DNA from: an uncultured Croceitalea sp.
GTDB taxonomy: Bacteria; Bacteroidota; Bacteroidia; Flavobacteriales; Flavobacteriaceae
NCBI GenBank assembly: GCA_947495075.1
Contig: CANLXH010000002.1
Coordinates: 806,001-870,000, forward strand
Direction: 5' to 3'
DNA length: 64,000 nt
Translations under genes and position numbers: made by a program
Shown: piece by piece, positions 1-8,206 of the stretch
Position numbering within the stretch: the first letter of the stretch is position 1
Layout of the letters: each line of letters begins with the position of its first letter
Notes under the pieces: model-generated
Told to the model about the DNA's origin: nothing
Databases searched by the model: none
Seen by the model: the letters and a program-made list of their open reading frames with translations, nothing else

Positions 1-580
1 ACAAAACGCGATTGGTTTGTTCTGCGTCGTCATAAAAAGTAGTCGCCAGTTCTATTGCCGAATTGATAGCTGTTCCTTGGGAAGAAAGCATATCTGTATT
101 CATACTTTGCAGAAACATTTTTGCAGCTCCGTAATCTGTTGTAATGGGTAATTGGGGATATGCCTGTCCTGCATAAGCAATAATACCAATACGGTCACTA
201 GCTAATTGATTAATAATTTCTGAGACTAATCGTTTAGATTTTTCAATACGATTAGGTGCAATATCTTCGGCGAGCATACTTTTAGAAACGTCAACAGCAA
301 ATACAATATCTACTCCTTCGCGTTTTACAGTTTCTAATTTTGTTCCAATTTTTGGATTAACTAAACCTAAGGTTAAAAAAGTAATTCCAAGTAACAAAAA
401 GATGAGCTTTAAGGTAGATTTAAAACTTGATTTTTCTGGAGCTAGACGTTTTAGTAATTTGGTATCAGCAAATTCACGTTGTTTACTTTTTTTCCAAACT
501 TGCAACAATAGGAAAAGTAATACCAATACTGGAATAAGTCCCAGCAGATAGAAGTATAATTTTTCGTCGAATTGCACCAT
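1..580 (-). CDS. batB: BatB-like VWA-domain membrane protein (3' part cut off by window edge)
   Basis: The reading frame starts at the ATG read from 580 and runs off the left edge, so 193 residues are visible and the C-terminus is missing. The start gives MVQFDEKLYFYLLGLIPVLV, an N-terminal membrane segment, followed by a second hydrophobic segment and a von Willebrand A domain similar to the next gene. It begins 2 bp after the BatA stop, in the same operon. Family knowledge: Bacteroidota Bat operons carry two VWA proteins in tandem (BatA, BatB), membrane-anchored with the VWA domain probably facing the periplasm and linked to stress tolerance. BatB as the name rests on order after BatA; a TPR protein (BatC) would be expected next, outside the window. 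Confidence 0.85.
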   Translation of the reverse strand, partial: MVQFDEKLYFYLLGLIPVLVLLFLLLQVWKKSKQREFADTKLLKRLAPEKSSFKSTLKLIFLLLGITFLTLGLVNPKIGTKLETVKREGVDIVFAVDVSKSMLAEDIAPNRIEKSKRLVSEIINQLASDRIGIIAYAGQAYPQLPITTDYGAAKMFLQSMNTDMLSSQGTAINSAIELATTFYDDAEQTNRVL

Positions 581-582
581 TT

Positions 583-1581
583 TTAAATAAAACTTTTAAA
601 TATTGTTGCTCTTAATAACGACTCTAACAACAAGAAAATACCAGCAATAAAAACCCAGAATCTAAACTTTTCCTCGTATTTAGTATACTTGAATTCTTCA
701 ATTTCTGTCTTTTCTAGTTTATTTATTTCATCATAGATTTCCTCTAATTTATCATTATCGGTAGCTCTAAAATATTTTCCGCCAGTTACATCGGCAATAT
801 CTTCTAATAATTCCTCATCAATTTCTACTTGACGCATACCATATTGAAAAGTGCCATCACGTTTGTAAGCAATTGGAGTAAGTGCGTTTCCATTTGTTCC
901 TAAACCAATAGTATAAGTTTTAATATCGTATTCTACAGCTAAATCGGCAGCGGTTTGTGGTTCTATAAAGCCAGCATTATTTACACCATCTGTCAATAAA
1001 ATAATCACCTTACTTATTGCTTTGCTTTCTTTGAGCCTGTTAACTGAAGTAGCTAACCCCATTCCAATGGCAGTGCCATCTTCTAGTTGCCCATAATCGA
1101 TATCTCTTAACGCAGCTAAGACAATGGATTTATCACTAGTAATAGGTGTTTTGGTGTAACTTTCGCCTGCATAAGCTACTAAACCAATTCTATCGTTAGG
1201 GCGTTTTTTTATAAAGTCTTCCGCAACATCTTTTAAGGCATCTAAACGATTAGGTTTTAAATCTCTTGCTAACATACTAGAAGAAACATCGATTGACATT
1301 ACAATATCTATCCCCTTAGTGGTCTTTGTTCTTGTGGAAACTTCTTTGGTTTGTGGTCTAGCTAGAGCGGTAATTACGGCAGCTAAAGCTAACAAACGAA
1401 GTACAAACAATAATGGCTTAAGCTTAGAAAAGATACTTGAGGTCTTAAACCCTTTTATACTGGATATCCTTAAAGAAGCAACTTGATTCTTACGAGTGAG
1501 AATATACCATACCAAAGCTATAGGAAGCAGTGAAAGCAACCAAAATAACTGTGGATTCGCAAATTCTATATTCTCAAACAT
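583..1581 (-). CDS. batA: BatA-like VWA-domain membrane protein
   Basis: 332 residues. Two N-terminal hydrophobic segments (about residues 11-30 and 56-75) precede a von Willebrand A domain with an intact MIDAS motif D-V-S-S-S (98-102). A C-terminal membrane helix lies at about 309-328. This is the standard BatA architecture. The ATG overlaps the upstream stop as TAATG (1579-1583), so translational coupling to the BatD-like gene is likely. Family knowledge: BatA acts with BatB in a membrane complex downstream of a MoxR ATPase, and the metal ion at the MIDAS probably mediates protein contacts. The substrate is unknown. Assignment to the family is firm; the exact role is inferred. Confidence 0.9.
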   Translation of the reverse strand: MFENIEFANPQLFWLLSLLPIALVWYILTRKNQVASLRISSIKGFKTSSIFSKLKPLLFVLRLLALAAVITALARPQTKEVSTRTKTTKGIDIVMSIDVSSSMLARDLKPNRLDALKDVAEDFIKKRPNDRIGLVAYAGESYTKTPITSDKSIVLAALRDIDYGQLEDGTAIGMGLATSVNRLKESKAISKVIILLTDGVNNAGFIEPQTAADLAVEYDIKTYTIGLGTNGNALTPIAYKRDGTFQYGMRQVEIDEELLEDIADVTGGKYFRATDNDKLEEIYDEINKLEKTEIEEFKYTKYEEKFRFWVFIAGIFLLLESLLRATIFKSFI

Positions 1582-3242
1582 TATGCTTGTGTTTTTACAT
1601 CAACCGAAGTTAAAATACGTTCAACAATCTTTTCGGCATATTCGTCACCCTCTTCCCATGTAATAATGATTTGTTGCATAAAACCTTTTCCTCCAAAATT
1701 TAACATGGTGTATTTAATATTTTTCTTGTCTTTGGATATAGGGTCTTGGTATTGTCCAGAACCATAAGTTTTTAAACCTTTTATTTGGGAAGCGGTTATA
1801 AATTCTTCTTGTTTTGGAATAATATTTTTAATTCCGTTTGCTTCAAGAGAAGCTAGACTAGTACCAATAGCCGCTTCAAAATTTGGCTCGTTCTGTTCCT
1901 TATATGTTGTAGAAGCAGTTGTAATAGAGAACAATCCTAAATAGCTTCCATAAGAAAAAAGCTGCATTTCTTTCACCACTTCTACCGCCTCTGGTGGTAA
2001 ATCAACCTCTTGTCTTACAAGTACTTCTGGAGTTGCTATATCTATAGGAGGAAAACCATAGGAACTAGCTATCCATTCATTTTCCAACAACTCTTTAGTT
2101 GGGTATCCAAAAACAGTGTCTTTAACAGTTTTGTAGCCATAAAGTAATATAGTAGTGGTAATACCAATAATAATACTTGCACCAAATACAGCCGCTGCAA
2201 TATAGATTCGTTTTCGTTGTTTTTTCTTAGCTAACTCTTCTAAGTAAGCCTCATTCTGAAGTAATTCTTCTTCCGTTGGTTCTGGGAGTGCTTCTTTGGT
2301 TTTTACTACTATATTTTCTACCAATAAACGATCTTGTTCGGCAACTGAAGTTGGAGGTTTGGATTTTGCAAATTTCACCAAATCTGCAGTTTGTAATATT
2401 TTTTTGAATTGAGTTAATGTTTCATCTTCAAGCGTTAATTCTCCAGCATCTTTTAAAAGTTCTAACTTTGTTATTAGTTGGTCTGTAGTGCTTTCCAGAG
2501 CTGAAACATTAGCATCTTCTTCTAAATAAGAACGAACAATATCGGTTAGTTCCGAATAGTACTTTTTGTACTCATCTTGGATTAAATATCTAGAGTTCTC
2601 TAATTCTTTTAATTGTAAAAGAGCACGGTCATACGGAGGCAATAAAGCAACTTTTTCTTCTTCTGTAAGTGGCTTTTTTCTCAGGAAAAACCAGTAAACT
2701 AATCCACCAATAAGTAATAAACCAAATACTATAAAGAATGCAATCTTCCAGATTTTGGCATTACTCTTGTCAACTTCTATTAAAGGTTTAATATCATAAA
2801 GCTTCTGCTTTGTAGTGTCTACAGCTACGTCTCCGACTCTAATCCTAAATGAATCTGTAAAAAAAGGTTCTTCGTTTATTGCTATTCGTTGAGGTGGAAT
2901 AGTGTAAGCTCCACTATCAAACTGTGTAAGTGCATATATGCGTTGTAAAGTAATCCTATCCTTGTTTTTTGTGGTGTCTATTTTTAAAGCCTCGACCATT
3001 TCTACTGGAGAGAAAGTCTGGTCTTCTGGGAAATATACTAGATTTAAAGAATCTGTTTCTACAGTAATCTTATACTGTATTTGTTCTCCAATTTTTATTG
3101 AAGCTGTATCAATTTTGGCAGAAACTTTAGAAGATTCTTGAGAAAAACCTGAGAGAGGAGAAAGTAAAAAGCATAGGAGTATAGCTTGACAAACTAGTCT
3201 AGCAGAACTTTTAACTTTTAACTTTAAACTTCTAACTTTCAT
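1581..3242 (-). CDS. BatD-like membrane protein with C-terminal extension
   Basis: 553 residues. A signal peptide (about 1-34) is followed by a beta-rich exported domain (35-160), a membrane helix (165-187), a helical cytoplasmic region (190-340) and a second membrane helix (346-369). A separate C-terminal domain of about 180 residues follows, with no recognised motif. The exported domain, helix and charged cytoplasmic part resemble BatD/DUF4381-type proteins that sit between DUF58 and BatA in Bacteroidota. The start codon abuts the DUF58 stop with no gap and the stop overlaps batA. The second helix and C-terminal domain are more than I expect for this family, so a domain fusion is possible. 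Function is inferred from the operon only. Confidence 0.7.
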   Translation of the reverse strand: MKVRSLKLKVKSSARLVCQAILLCFLLSPLSGFSQESSKVSAKIDTASIKIGEQIQYKITVETDSLNLVYFPEDQTFSPVEMVEALKIDTTKNKDRITLQRIYALTQFDSGAYTIPPQRIAINEEPFFTDSFRIRVGDVAVDTTKQKLYDIKPLIEVDKSNAKIWKIAFFIVFGLLLIGGLVYWFFLRKKPLTEEEKVALLPPYDRALLQLKELENSRYLIQDEYKKYYSELTDIVRSYLEEDANVSALESTTDQLITKLELLKDAGELTLEDETLTQFKKILQTADLVKFAKSKPPTSVAEQDRLLVENIVVKTKEALPEPTEEELLQNEAYLEELAKKKQRKRIYIAAAVFGASIIIGITTTILLYGYKTVKDTVFGYPTKELLENEWIASSYGFPPIDIATPEVLVRQEVDLPPEAVEVVKEMQLFSYGSYLGLFSITTASTTYKEQNEPNFEAAIGTSLASLEANGIKNIIPKQEEFITASQIKGLKTYGSGQYQDPISKDKKNIKYTMLNFGGKGFMQQIIITWEEGDEYAEKIVERILTSVDVKTQA

Positions 3243-4109
3243 CTATCCTCTACGTTTAAAATACCCCAACAATTTTTTCACATAACTCTCATCTACACGG
3301 CAATTTATAACACCACTGCCAGATTTGGTAAAAGCATTATTAAAGTAATCTACTTTCTCTAAGTGATATCGCCAATACTCATGGCGTACTTTTTTGGAGC
3401 TGGTATTTATTAATTTAACTCCGCCAGTTTCTGTATCTTGAACTTGAATCATTCCTAAGTTGGGAATGTACTCCTCCTTCTCATCATAAACACGAATTCC
3501 AGTAACATCATGTTTATTGCCAACAATTCTTAGCGTATTGTCATAGTCATCTGCAATAAAATCAGATAGCACAAAAACAATAGCTTTCTTTTTCATTACA
3601 TTGGTTAAGAATTTAAGTGCTTCGCCAATATTGGTTTCTTTGCTTTTAGGTTTAAATTCTAAAAGTTCACGAATTATCCGCAGCACATGGCTTTTTCCTT
3701 TTTTAGGAGGAATAAAAAGTTCTACTTCATCAGAAAAAAGAATTAGTCCAACCTTATCATTATTCTGCATTGCAGAGAAAGCAAGTGTTGCAGATATTTC
3801 TGTTAGTACATCTTTTTTAAACTGATTGGTTGTTGCAAAAAGTTCTGAGCCACTAACATCTACCATAAGCATCATGGTTAGCTCTCGTTCCTCTTCAAAA
3901 ACTTTTACATATGGCTCGTTATAGCGGGCGGTTACGTTCCAGTCAATCGAGCGGACATCATCACCAAATTGATACTGCCTTACCTCACTAAAAGTCATAC
4001 CACGACCTTTAAAGGTGGAGTGGTACTCTCCTCCAAAGATATGATCAGACAACCGGCGTGTCTTTATTTCAATCTTTCGTACTTTTTTTAGTAGCTCTTT
4101 TGTATTCAT
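3243..4109 (-). CDS. DUF58 domain-containing protein
   Basis: 288 residues, no signal peptide and no membrane helix, so cytoplasmic. The DUF58 signature is visible at about residues 50-75 (R-S-I-D-W-N-V-T-A-R then E-E-E-R-E). It is followed by a VWA-like fold whose metal motif reads D-V-S-G-S. Family knowledge: short DUF58 proteins nearly always follow a moxR gene and are thought to link the ATPase to VWA partners. It lies 68 bp downstream of moxR and directly abuts the BatD-like gene. Family assignment is strong; biochemical activity is not known. Confidence 0.9.
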   Translation of the reverse strand: MNTKELLKKVRKIEIKTRRLSDHIFGGEYHSTFKGRGMTFSEVRQYQFGDDVRSIDWNVTARYNEPYVKVFEEERELTMMLMVDVSGSELFATTNQFKKDVLTEISATLAFSAMQNNDKVGLILFSDEVELFIPPKKGKSHVLRIIRELLEFKPKSKETNIGEALKFLTNVMKKKAIVFVLSDFIADDYDNTLRIVGNKHDVTGIRVYDEKEEYIPNLGMIQVQDTETGGVKLINTSSKKVRHEYWRYHLEKVDYFNNAFTKSGSGVINCRVDESYVKKLLGYFKRRG

Positions 4110-4177
4110 TTAAGGTGCAAGGATTACGATTTCATGTTCAAAATTTACTGAACATAGATTTGAAAACGTTAGCCTTT

Positions 4178-5179
4178 TTAAGGCACTTCAACCTCATTTA
4201 CAATCTTATTAATGATTTCTTCTGAAGTAATATTTTCTGCTTCAGCCTCATATGTTATTCCAATCCTATGCCTAAGCACGTCATGTACAACAGCACGTAC
4301 ATCTTCAGGAATTACATATCCTCTTCTTTTAATAAATGCATAGCATTTAGAGGCGGTTGCAAGATTAATACTTCCCCTTGGAGAAGCACCAAAACTGATT
4401 AGAGGTTTAAGGTTTTCTAAATTATATTTTTCTGGATATCGTGTTGCGAATACAATATCAAGGATATATTTTTCTATTTTCTCGTCCATATATACTTCAC
4501 GAACTGCCTGTTGTGCACTTAAAATTTGTTTTACAGTAACTACAGGCTTAATGGCTTCATTTGCTCCTTTAAGATTTTGACGAATAATTAATTGCTCCTC
4601 GTTTAACTTTGGATAATCAATTACTGTTTTTAGCATAAAACGGTCAACCTGTGCTTCAGGTAATGGATAAGTACCTTCTTGTTCTACGGGGTTTTGTGTT
4701 GCCATTACCAAGAAAGGAGGTGTTAACTTAAAAGTTTCATCACCAATAGTAACCTGCTTTTCTTGCATTGCTTCTAATAAAGCAGATTGTACTTTTGCCG
4801 GAGCACGGTTAATCTCATCTGCCAAAACAAAGTTGGCGAAGATTGGACCTTTTTTAATAGAGAAATCATTCTCTTTAATATTGTAAATCATTGTTCCTAC
4901 AACATCAGCAGGTAATAAATCTGGAGTAAATTGTATTCTACTAAAACTTCCTTTTACTGCTTTTGCTAAGGTATTTATAGCCAATGTTTTGGCGAGACCC
5001 GGCACACCTTCTAATAAAATATGACCTTGGCCAAGTAAACCAATGAGTAAGCGCTCAATCATGTGATTTTGACCCACAATTGCCTTATTCATTTCCAGTG
5101 TAAGCAGGTCAATAAAGGCACTTTCCTGAGCAATTTTCTCATTTACAGCAGCAATGTCTATCGTAGTATTTTCTTCCAT
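4178..5179 (-). CDS. moxR: MoxR family AAA+ ATPase
   Basis: 333 residues, full length for the MoxR (AAA_3) family. Walker A is G-V-P-G-L-A-K-T (58-65) and Walker B is L-A-D-E-I-N (119-124). The sensor region with M-A-T-Q-N-P-V-E and the C-terminal lid with G-A-S-P-R are present. It is the first gene of a minus-strand run: moxR, DUF58, BatD-like, batA, batB. MoxR proteins act as chaperones for VWA-domain partners, and here the partners are in the same operon. No good TAnnTTTG promoter was seen in the 158 bp before it. The symbol denotes the family, not a proven orthologue of the methanol oxidation gene. Confidence 0.93.
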   Translation of the reverse strand: MEENTTIDIAAVNEKIAQESAFIDLLTLEMNKAIVGQNHMIERLLIGLLGQGHILLEGVPGLAKTLAINTLAKAVKGSFSRIQFTPDLLPADVVGTMIYNIKENDFSIKKGPIFANFVLADEINRAPAKVQSALLEAMQEKQVTIGDETFKLTPPFLVMATQNPVEQEGTYPLPEAQVDRFMLKTVIDYPKLNEEQLIIRQNLKGANEAIKPVVTVKQILSAQQAVREVYMDEKIEKYILDIVFATRYPEKYNLENLKPLISFGASPRGSINLATASKCYAFIKRRGYVIPEDVRAVVHDVLRHRIGITYEAEAENITSEEIINKIVNEVEVP

Positions 5180-5337
5180 ATGAAATTATATGATTACTTA
5201 AATTGTAATTAAGAATTTTAACAGAGTGCAAAATGAAAATTTATTTAAAATTGACCTGTTAATTATTGGTTAAAAAAACTTTGAAACCCCAAGTTTTATG
5301 AAGAGTTTAAGGGATATATTTTATAAATTCACCCGAT

Positions 5338-6210
5338 ATGCAAGAAACAAATTTATACTCAAAAATAATTGCTGGAACTATGACTTGGGGAAGTTGGGGT
5401 AAACAACTTTCAAAACCTCAAATGATAGATTTAATGAATTACTGCTTGGAAATAGGAATTACTACTTTTGACCATGCAGATATTTATGGAGATTACAGCA
5501 TGGAAAAAGATTTTGGAGCTGCTTTTGGTGAGAGCGGAATTGAAAGGTCCAAAATTCAGTTGATTAGCAAATGTGGAATACAAATGACTAGTGGCAGAAA
5601 CAATGCCGTTGCACATTACCAGTATGATGCTGCTTACATTATTTGGTCTGCAGAACAATCACTAAAAAAGCTCAAAACTGAATATTTGGATTTGTTATTA
5701 ATTCATCGGCCAAGTCCATTAATGGTAGCTGATGAAATCGCAGAAGCTATTCAAAAACTTAAGGCAGATGGGAAGATAAAAGAATTTGGAGTATCCAACT
5801 TTACACCATCTCAAATAGCTATGCTAGAGACTAAAATACCAGTTTCTATCAACCAGGTAGAGTTTTCATTAACCCATGATATACCCATGTATGATGGAAC
5901 TTTTGATGACTGTTTAGCTAACAATAGGATAGCTATGGCGTGGAGTCCTTTGGGGAACTTTTTTAGAGCGGAAAATGACCGAAATACCCGGATTAAAAAT
6001 GTATTAAAAGACTTAGAAAAAAAATACGATGCTAATACAAGTCAATTAATACTTGCTTTTATTATGAATCACCCAGCAAAGGTTTTTCCAGTTGTTGGGA
6101 CAACAAGTAAACAAAGACTTAAAGATTCATTAAACGCGACTAATATAAATTTAGAACTACAAGATTGGTTTATTTTACTAGAAGCTAGTAAAGGAGAACC
6201 TGTACCATAA
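5338..6210 (+). CDS. Aldo/keto reductase
   Basis: 290 residues, a complete (beta/alpha)8 NADPH-dependent oxidoreductase. The catalytic tetrad is visible: Asp and Tyr in T-F-D-H-A-D-I-Y-G, Lys in I-S-K-C-G, His in L-L-I-H-R-P. The C-terminal cofactor loop (P-V-V-G-T-T-S-K) is present. It is closest in feel to the YdhF-type group, with the sequence M-A-W-S-P-L-G. The substrate is unknown. The gene starts a plus-strand run diverging from moxR. A degenerate dispersed repeat lies directly after its stop codon. Confidence 0.9.
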   Translation: MQETNLYSKIIAGTMTWGSWGKQLSKPQMIDLMNYCLEIGITTFDHADIYGDYSMEKDFGAAFGESGIERSKIQLISKCGIQMTSGRNNAVAHYQYDAAYIIWSAEQSLKKLKTEYLDLLLIHRPSPLMVADEIAEAIQKLKADGKIKEFGVSNFTPSQIAMLETKIPVSINQVEFSLTHDIPMYDGTFDDCLANNRIAMAWSPLGNFFRAENDRNTRIKNVLKDLEKKYDANTSQLILAFIMNHPAKVFPVVGTTSKQRLKDSLNATNINLELQDWFILLEASKGEPVP

Positions 6211-6326
6211 AGCCCCTCCTAACCTCTCCAATGATGATGAGGAACTTAAAATGATTTAAACAATGAACAACTATTATGAATACTAAGAATAAGAATTCTC
6301 ATCCTTTGGGGGAGCAAGAAGGGACT
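6211..6326. repeat. Degenerate dispersed flavobacterial repeat with inverted ends
   Basis: The left end reads AGCCCCTCCTAACCTCTCC (from 6211). The right end reads CTTTGGGGGAGCAAGAAGGG (about 6304-6323) and is roughly the reverse complement of the left. The AT-rich centre is GGAACTTAAAATG and following. From memory, elements ending in AGCCCCTCCTAACCTCCCC and opposed by CCTTTGGGGGAG are common between genes of Flavobacteriaceae. This copy looks decayed. Its right half overlaps the annotated start of the SDR gene. Confidence 0.5.
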
Positions 6327-7073
6327 ACAGTACTAATTACAGGGGCCACAAGTGGAATAGGAAAAGCCACAGCAGAGCTTCTAGCTAAAAATGAGTTTCG
6401 ACTTGTACTTTGTGGCCGCCGCCAAAAAAGATTAAATCAATTAGAGAAAGAACTAAGTAGTAAAACAGAAGTAACTACTTTAAATTTTGATGTTCGAAAT
6501 AAAGAACATGTTTCTAAGCAAATTGAATCTTTACCTAAGTCGTTTTCAAACATAGATATCTTAATAAATAATGCGGGTAATGCGCATGGTTTAGATAAAA
6601 TAGATAAAGGGAATTTAGATGATTGGGATGCTATGCTCGATATTAATGTAAAAGGCTTGCTGTATGTTTCTAAAGCAATTATCCCTCAAATGGTAGAAAG
6701 AAAATCTGGACATATTATAAATATAGGCTCTACTGCTGGAAAAGAAGTGTATCCCAAAGGGAATGTCTATTGCGCTAGTAAACATGCTGTAGATGCTATA
6801 AATCAGGGGATGCGATTAGACTTAAACGAGCACGGTATTCGTGTAGGAGCTATAAACCCTGGCTTAGTAGAAACGGAATTTAGTAAGGTTCGTTTTAAAG
6901 GGGATTCGGATAAGGCAAAAAAGGTCTATCAAGGATTTCAAGCCTTAAAACCAGAAGACATCGCAGATATAATCCACTTTGTTGTTACTCGACCCTATCA
7001 TGTAAATATTGCAGATTTAATGGTGATGTGTACTGCGCAGGCAAGTAGCACAATTGTGAAAAAGGCATTATGA
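6276..7073 (+). CDS. SDR family NAD(P)-dependent oxidoreductase
   Basis: 265 residues. The Rossmann motif T-G-A-T-S-G-I-G is at 22-29, N-N-A-G at 98-101, catalytic Ser at about 152 and Y-x-x-x-K at 165-169, so the active site is intact. It resembles the YdfG/serine 3-dehydrogenase group of short-chain dehydrogenases. The first 17 residues are unlike the family, which normally starts two or three residues before the first beta strand. They are encoded by the right half of a dispersed repeat (see 6211). The ATG at 6276 is the only ATG available upstream of the fold; a TTG at 6306 is an alternative. The stop overlaps the next start by 4 bp (ATGA), so the two genes are probably co-translated. Confidence 0.88.
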   Translation: MNTKNKNSHPLGEQEGTTVLITGATSGIGKATAELLAKNEFRLVLCGRRQKRLNQLEKELSSKTEVTTLNFDVRNKEHVSKQIESLPKSFSNIDILINNAGNAHGLDKIDKGNLDDWDAMLDINVKGLLYVSKAIIPQMVERKSGHIINIGSTAGKEVYPKGNVYCASKHAVDAINQGMRLDLNEHGIRVGAINPGLVETEFSKVRFKGDSDKAKKVYQGFQALKPEDIADIIHFVVTRPYHVNIADLMVMCTAQASSTIVKKAL

Positions 7074-8206
7074 TTAACAAACGCCTTCTTGTAAAAAACC
7101 TCCTTGCCCACAATGATGAGAATAGCTTTTACGATAAGAAACGTTTTATCGCTATTGGAGAAAAAGAAGGCAAAGCAAAATTCTTAAAACATGTTTGTGC
7201 ATTAGCAAACAGCAATCCATTTAATAATTCTTTTATTGTAGTAGGAGTAGAGGATGAAGATAATAAGATAGTTGGGGTAGATTTTTTTGATGATAGTAAG
7301 ATTCAAAATCTAGTAAATGCTTATCTAGATAATCCTCCTAAAATTGCCTACGAGAACATACCGTTTCCACACTTAACCGAAGGTAAGGTAGTTGGTTTAG
7401 TTACCATCGCATCAAGCGGAAAAGTATGTGCACTACGGAAAAATATCTGGAAATACTATGGGGGTGCTGTTTTCTTTAGAGAAGGGAGTATTAGCCTACC
7501 AAAAGCATTCGACATTAGACTTGAGGATATTAATTCTGAAAAAGTAGCAACCATTGAGCAACATGCTCGCAATAATATTGAGTTAACTTTAGACGGAGTG
7601 ATTGATTTTATCAATAATAGACATGCAGATTTAACCAGTAATTATAAGGTTTTTAAAGAACAATTTGTGGTATGTTGGGCAGGAAATCAAAAGAAAGTAG
7701 ACAATGACATCTATTATTCTAGGGTTGATATAGAATTAATTAATGAACAGGTAAAGCTTTTTTATTCGGCATTGGATGAAATCACTATTTCTTTTAATGA
7801 GGATACTTTTACTACTCTAGAATATGTACAATTAGGCTTAGGAAAGCAACAAAAATATTATCCTTTAGAAGAAGTTACTATCACCTTCTCTGAAAATGGA
7901 AAGTACACAATTAATAGCAATCTAGTTTTTGAAGCACCACAGTACAACAAAAAAACTTTACATCATATTTTAAATACCAACAATACTATAATTAATAAGA
8001 TCGAGAAGAGAATTGCGCTCACTTCATCAGAAAAAAACAACTTGAAATATTTAGCAGACACTTATCTTATATGCTACTTAAACGGTTTTGAAGAAGCAAA
8101 AAAACAGATGGAGGATGCTAGAGCAATATTAAAGAAAACAGACCAAAGAATATACTTGTCTTTAAAGGAAGCATTGCGTGTTTTACGTAAAGTTCGTTAC
8201 AATTAG
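7070..8206 (+). CDS. AlbA_2/Schlafen-type ATP-binding domain protein
   Basis: 378 residues, cytoplasmic. The N-terminal 120 residues fit the AlbA_2 (divergent AAA_4) pattern: a conserved E-K-E-G-K-A-K-F-L-K-H helix, then A-N-S-N-P and F-I-V-V-G-V-E-D. Family knowledge: in other proteins this domain is predicted to bind nucleic acid or nucleotide. The remaining 250 residues match nothing I recognise. The start overlaps the SDR stop (ATGA) and the stop overlaps the convergent amylosucrase stop by 4 bp. Pairing with a small oxidoreductase may be conserved in related species; the role is unknown. Confidence 0.65.
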   Translation: MINKRLLVKNLLAHNDENSFYDKKRFIAIGEKEGKAKFLKHVCALANSNPFNNSFIVVGVEDEDNKIVGVDFFDDSKIQNLVNAYLDNPPKIAYENIPFPHLTEGKVVGLVTIASSGKVCALRKNIWKYYGGAVFFREGSISLPKAFDIRLEDINSEKVATIEQHARNNIELTLDGVIDFINNRHADLTSNYKVFKEQFVVCWAGNQKKVDNDIYYSRVDIELINEQVKLFYSALDEITISFNEDTFTTLEYVQLGLGKQQKYYPLEEVTITFSENGKYTINSNLVFEAPQYNKKTLHHILNTNNTIINKIEKRIALTSSEKNNLKYLADTYLICYLNGFEEAKKQMEDARAILKKTDQRIYLSLKEALRVLRKVRYN

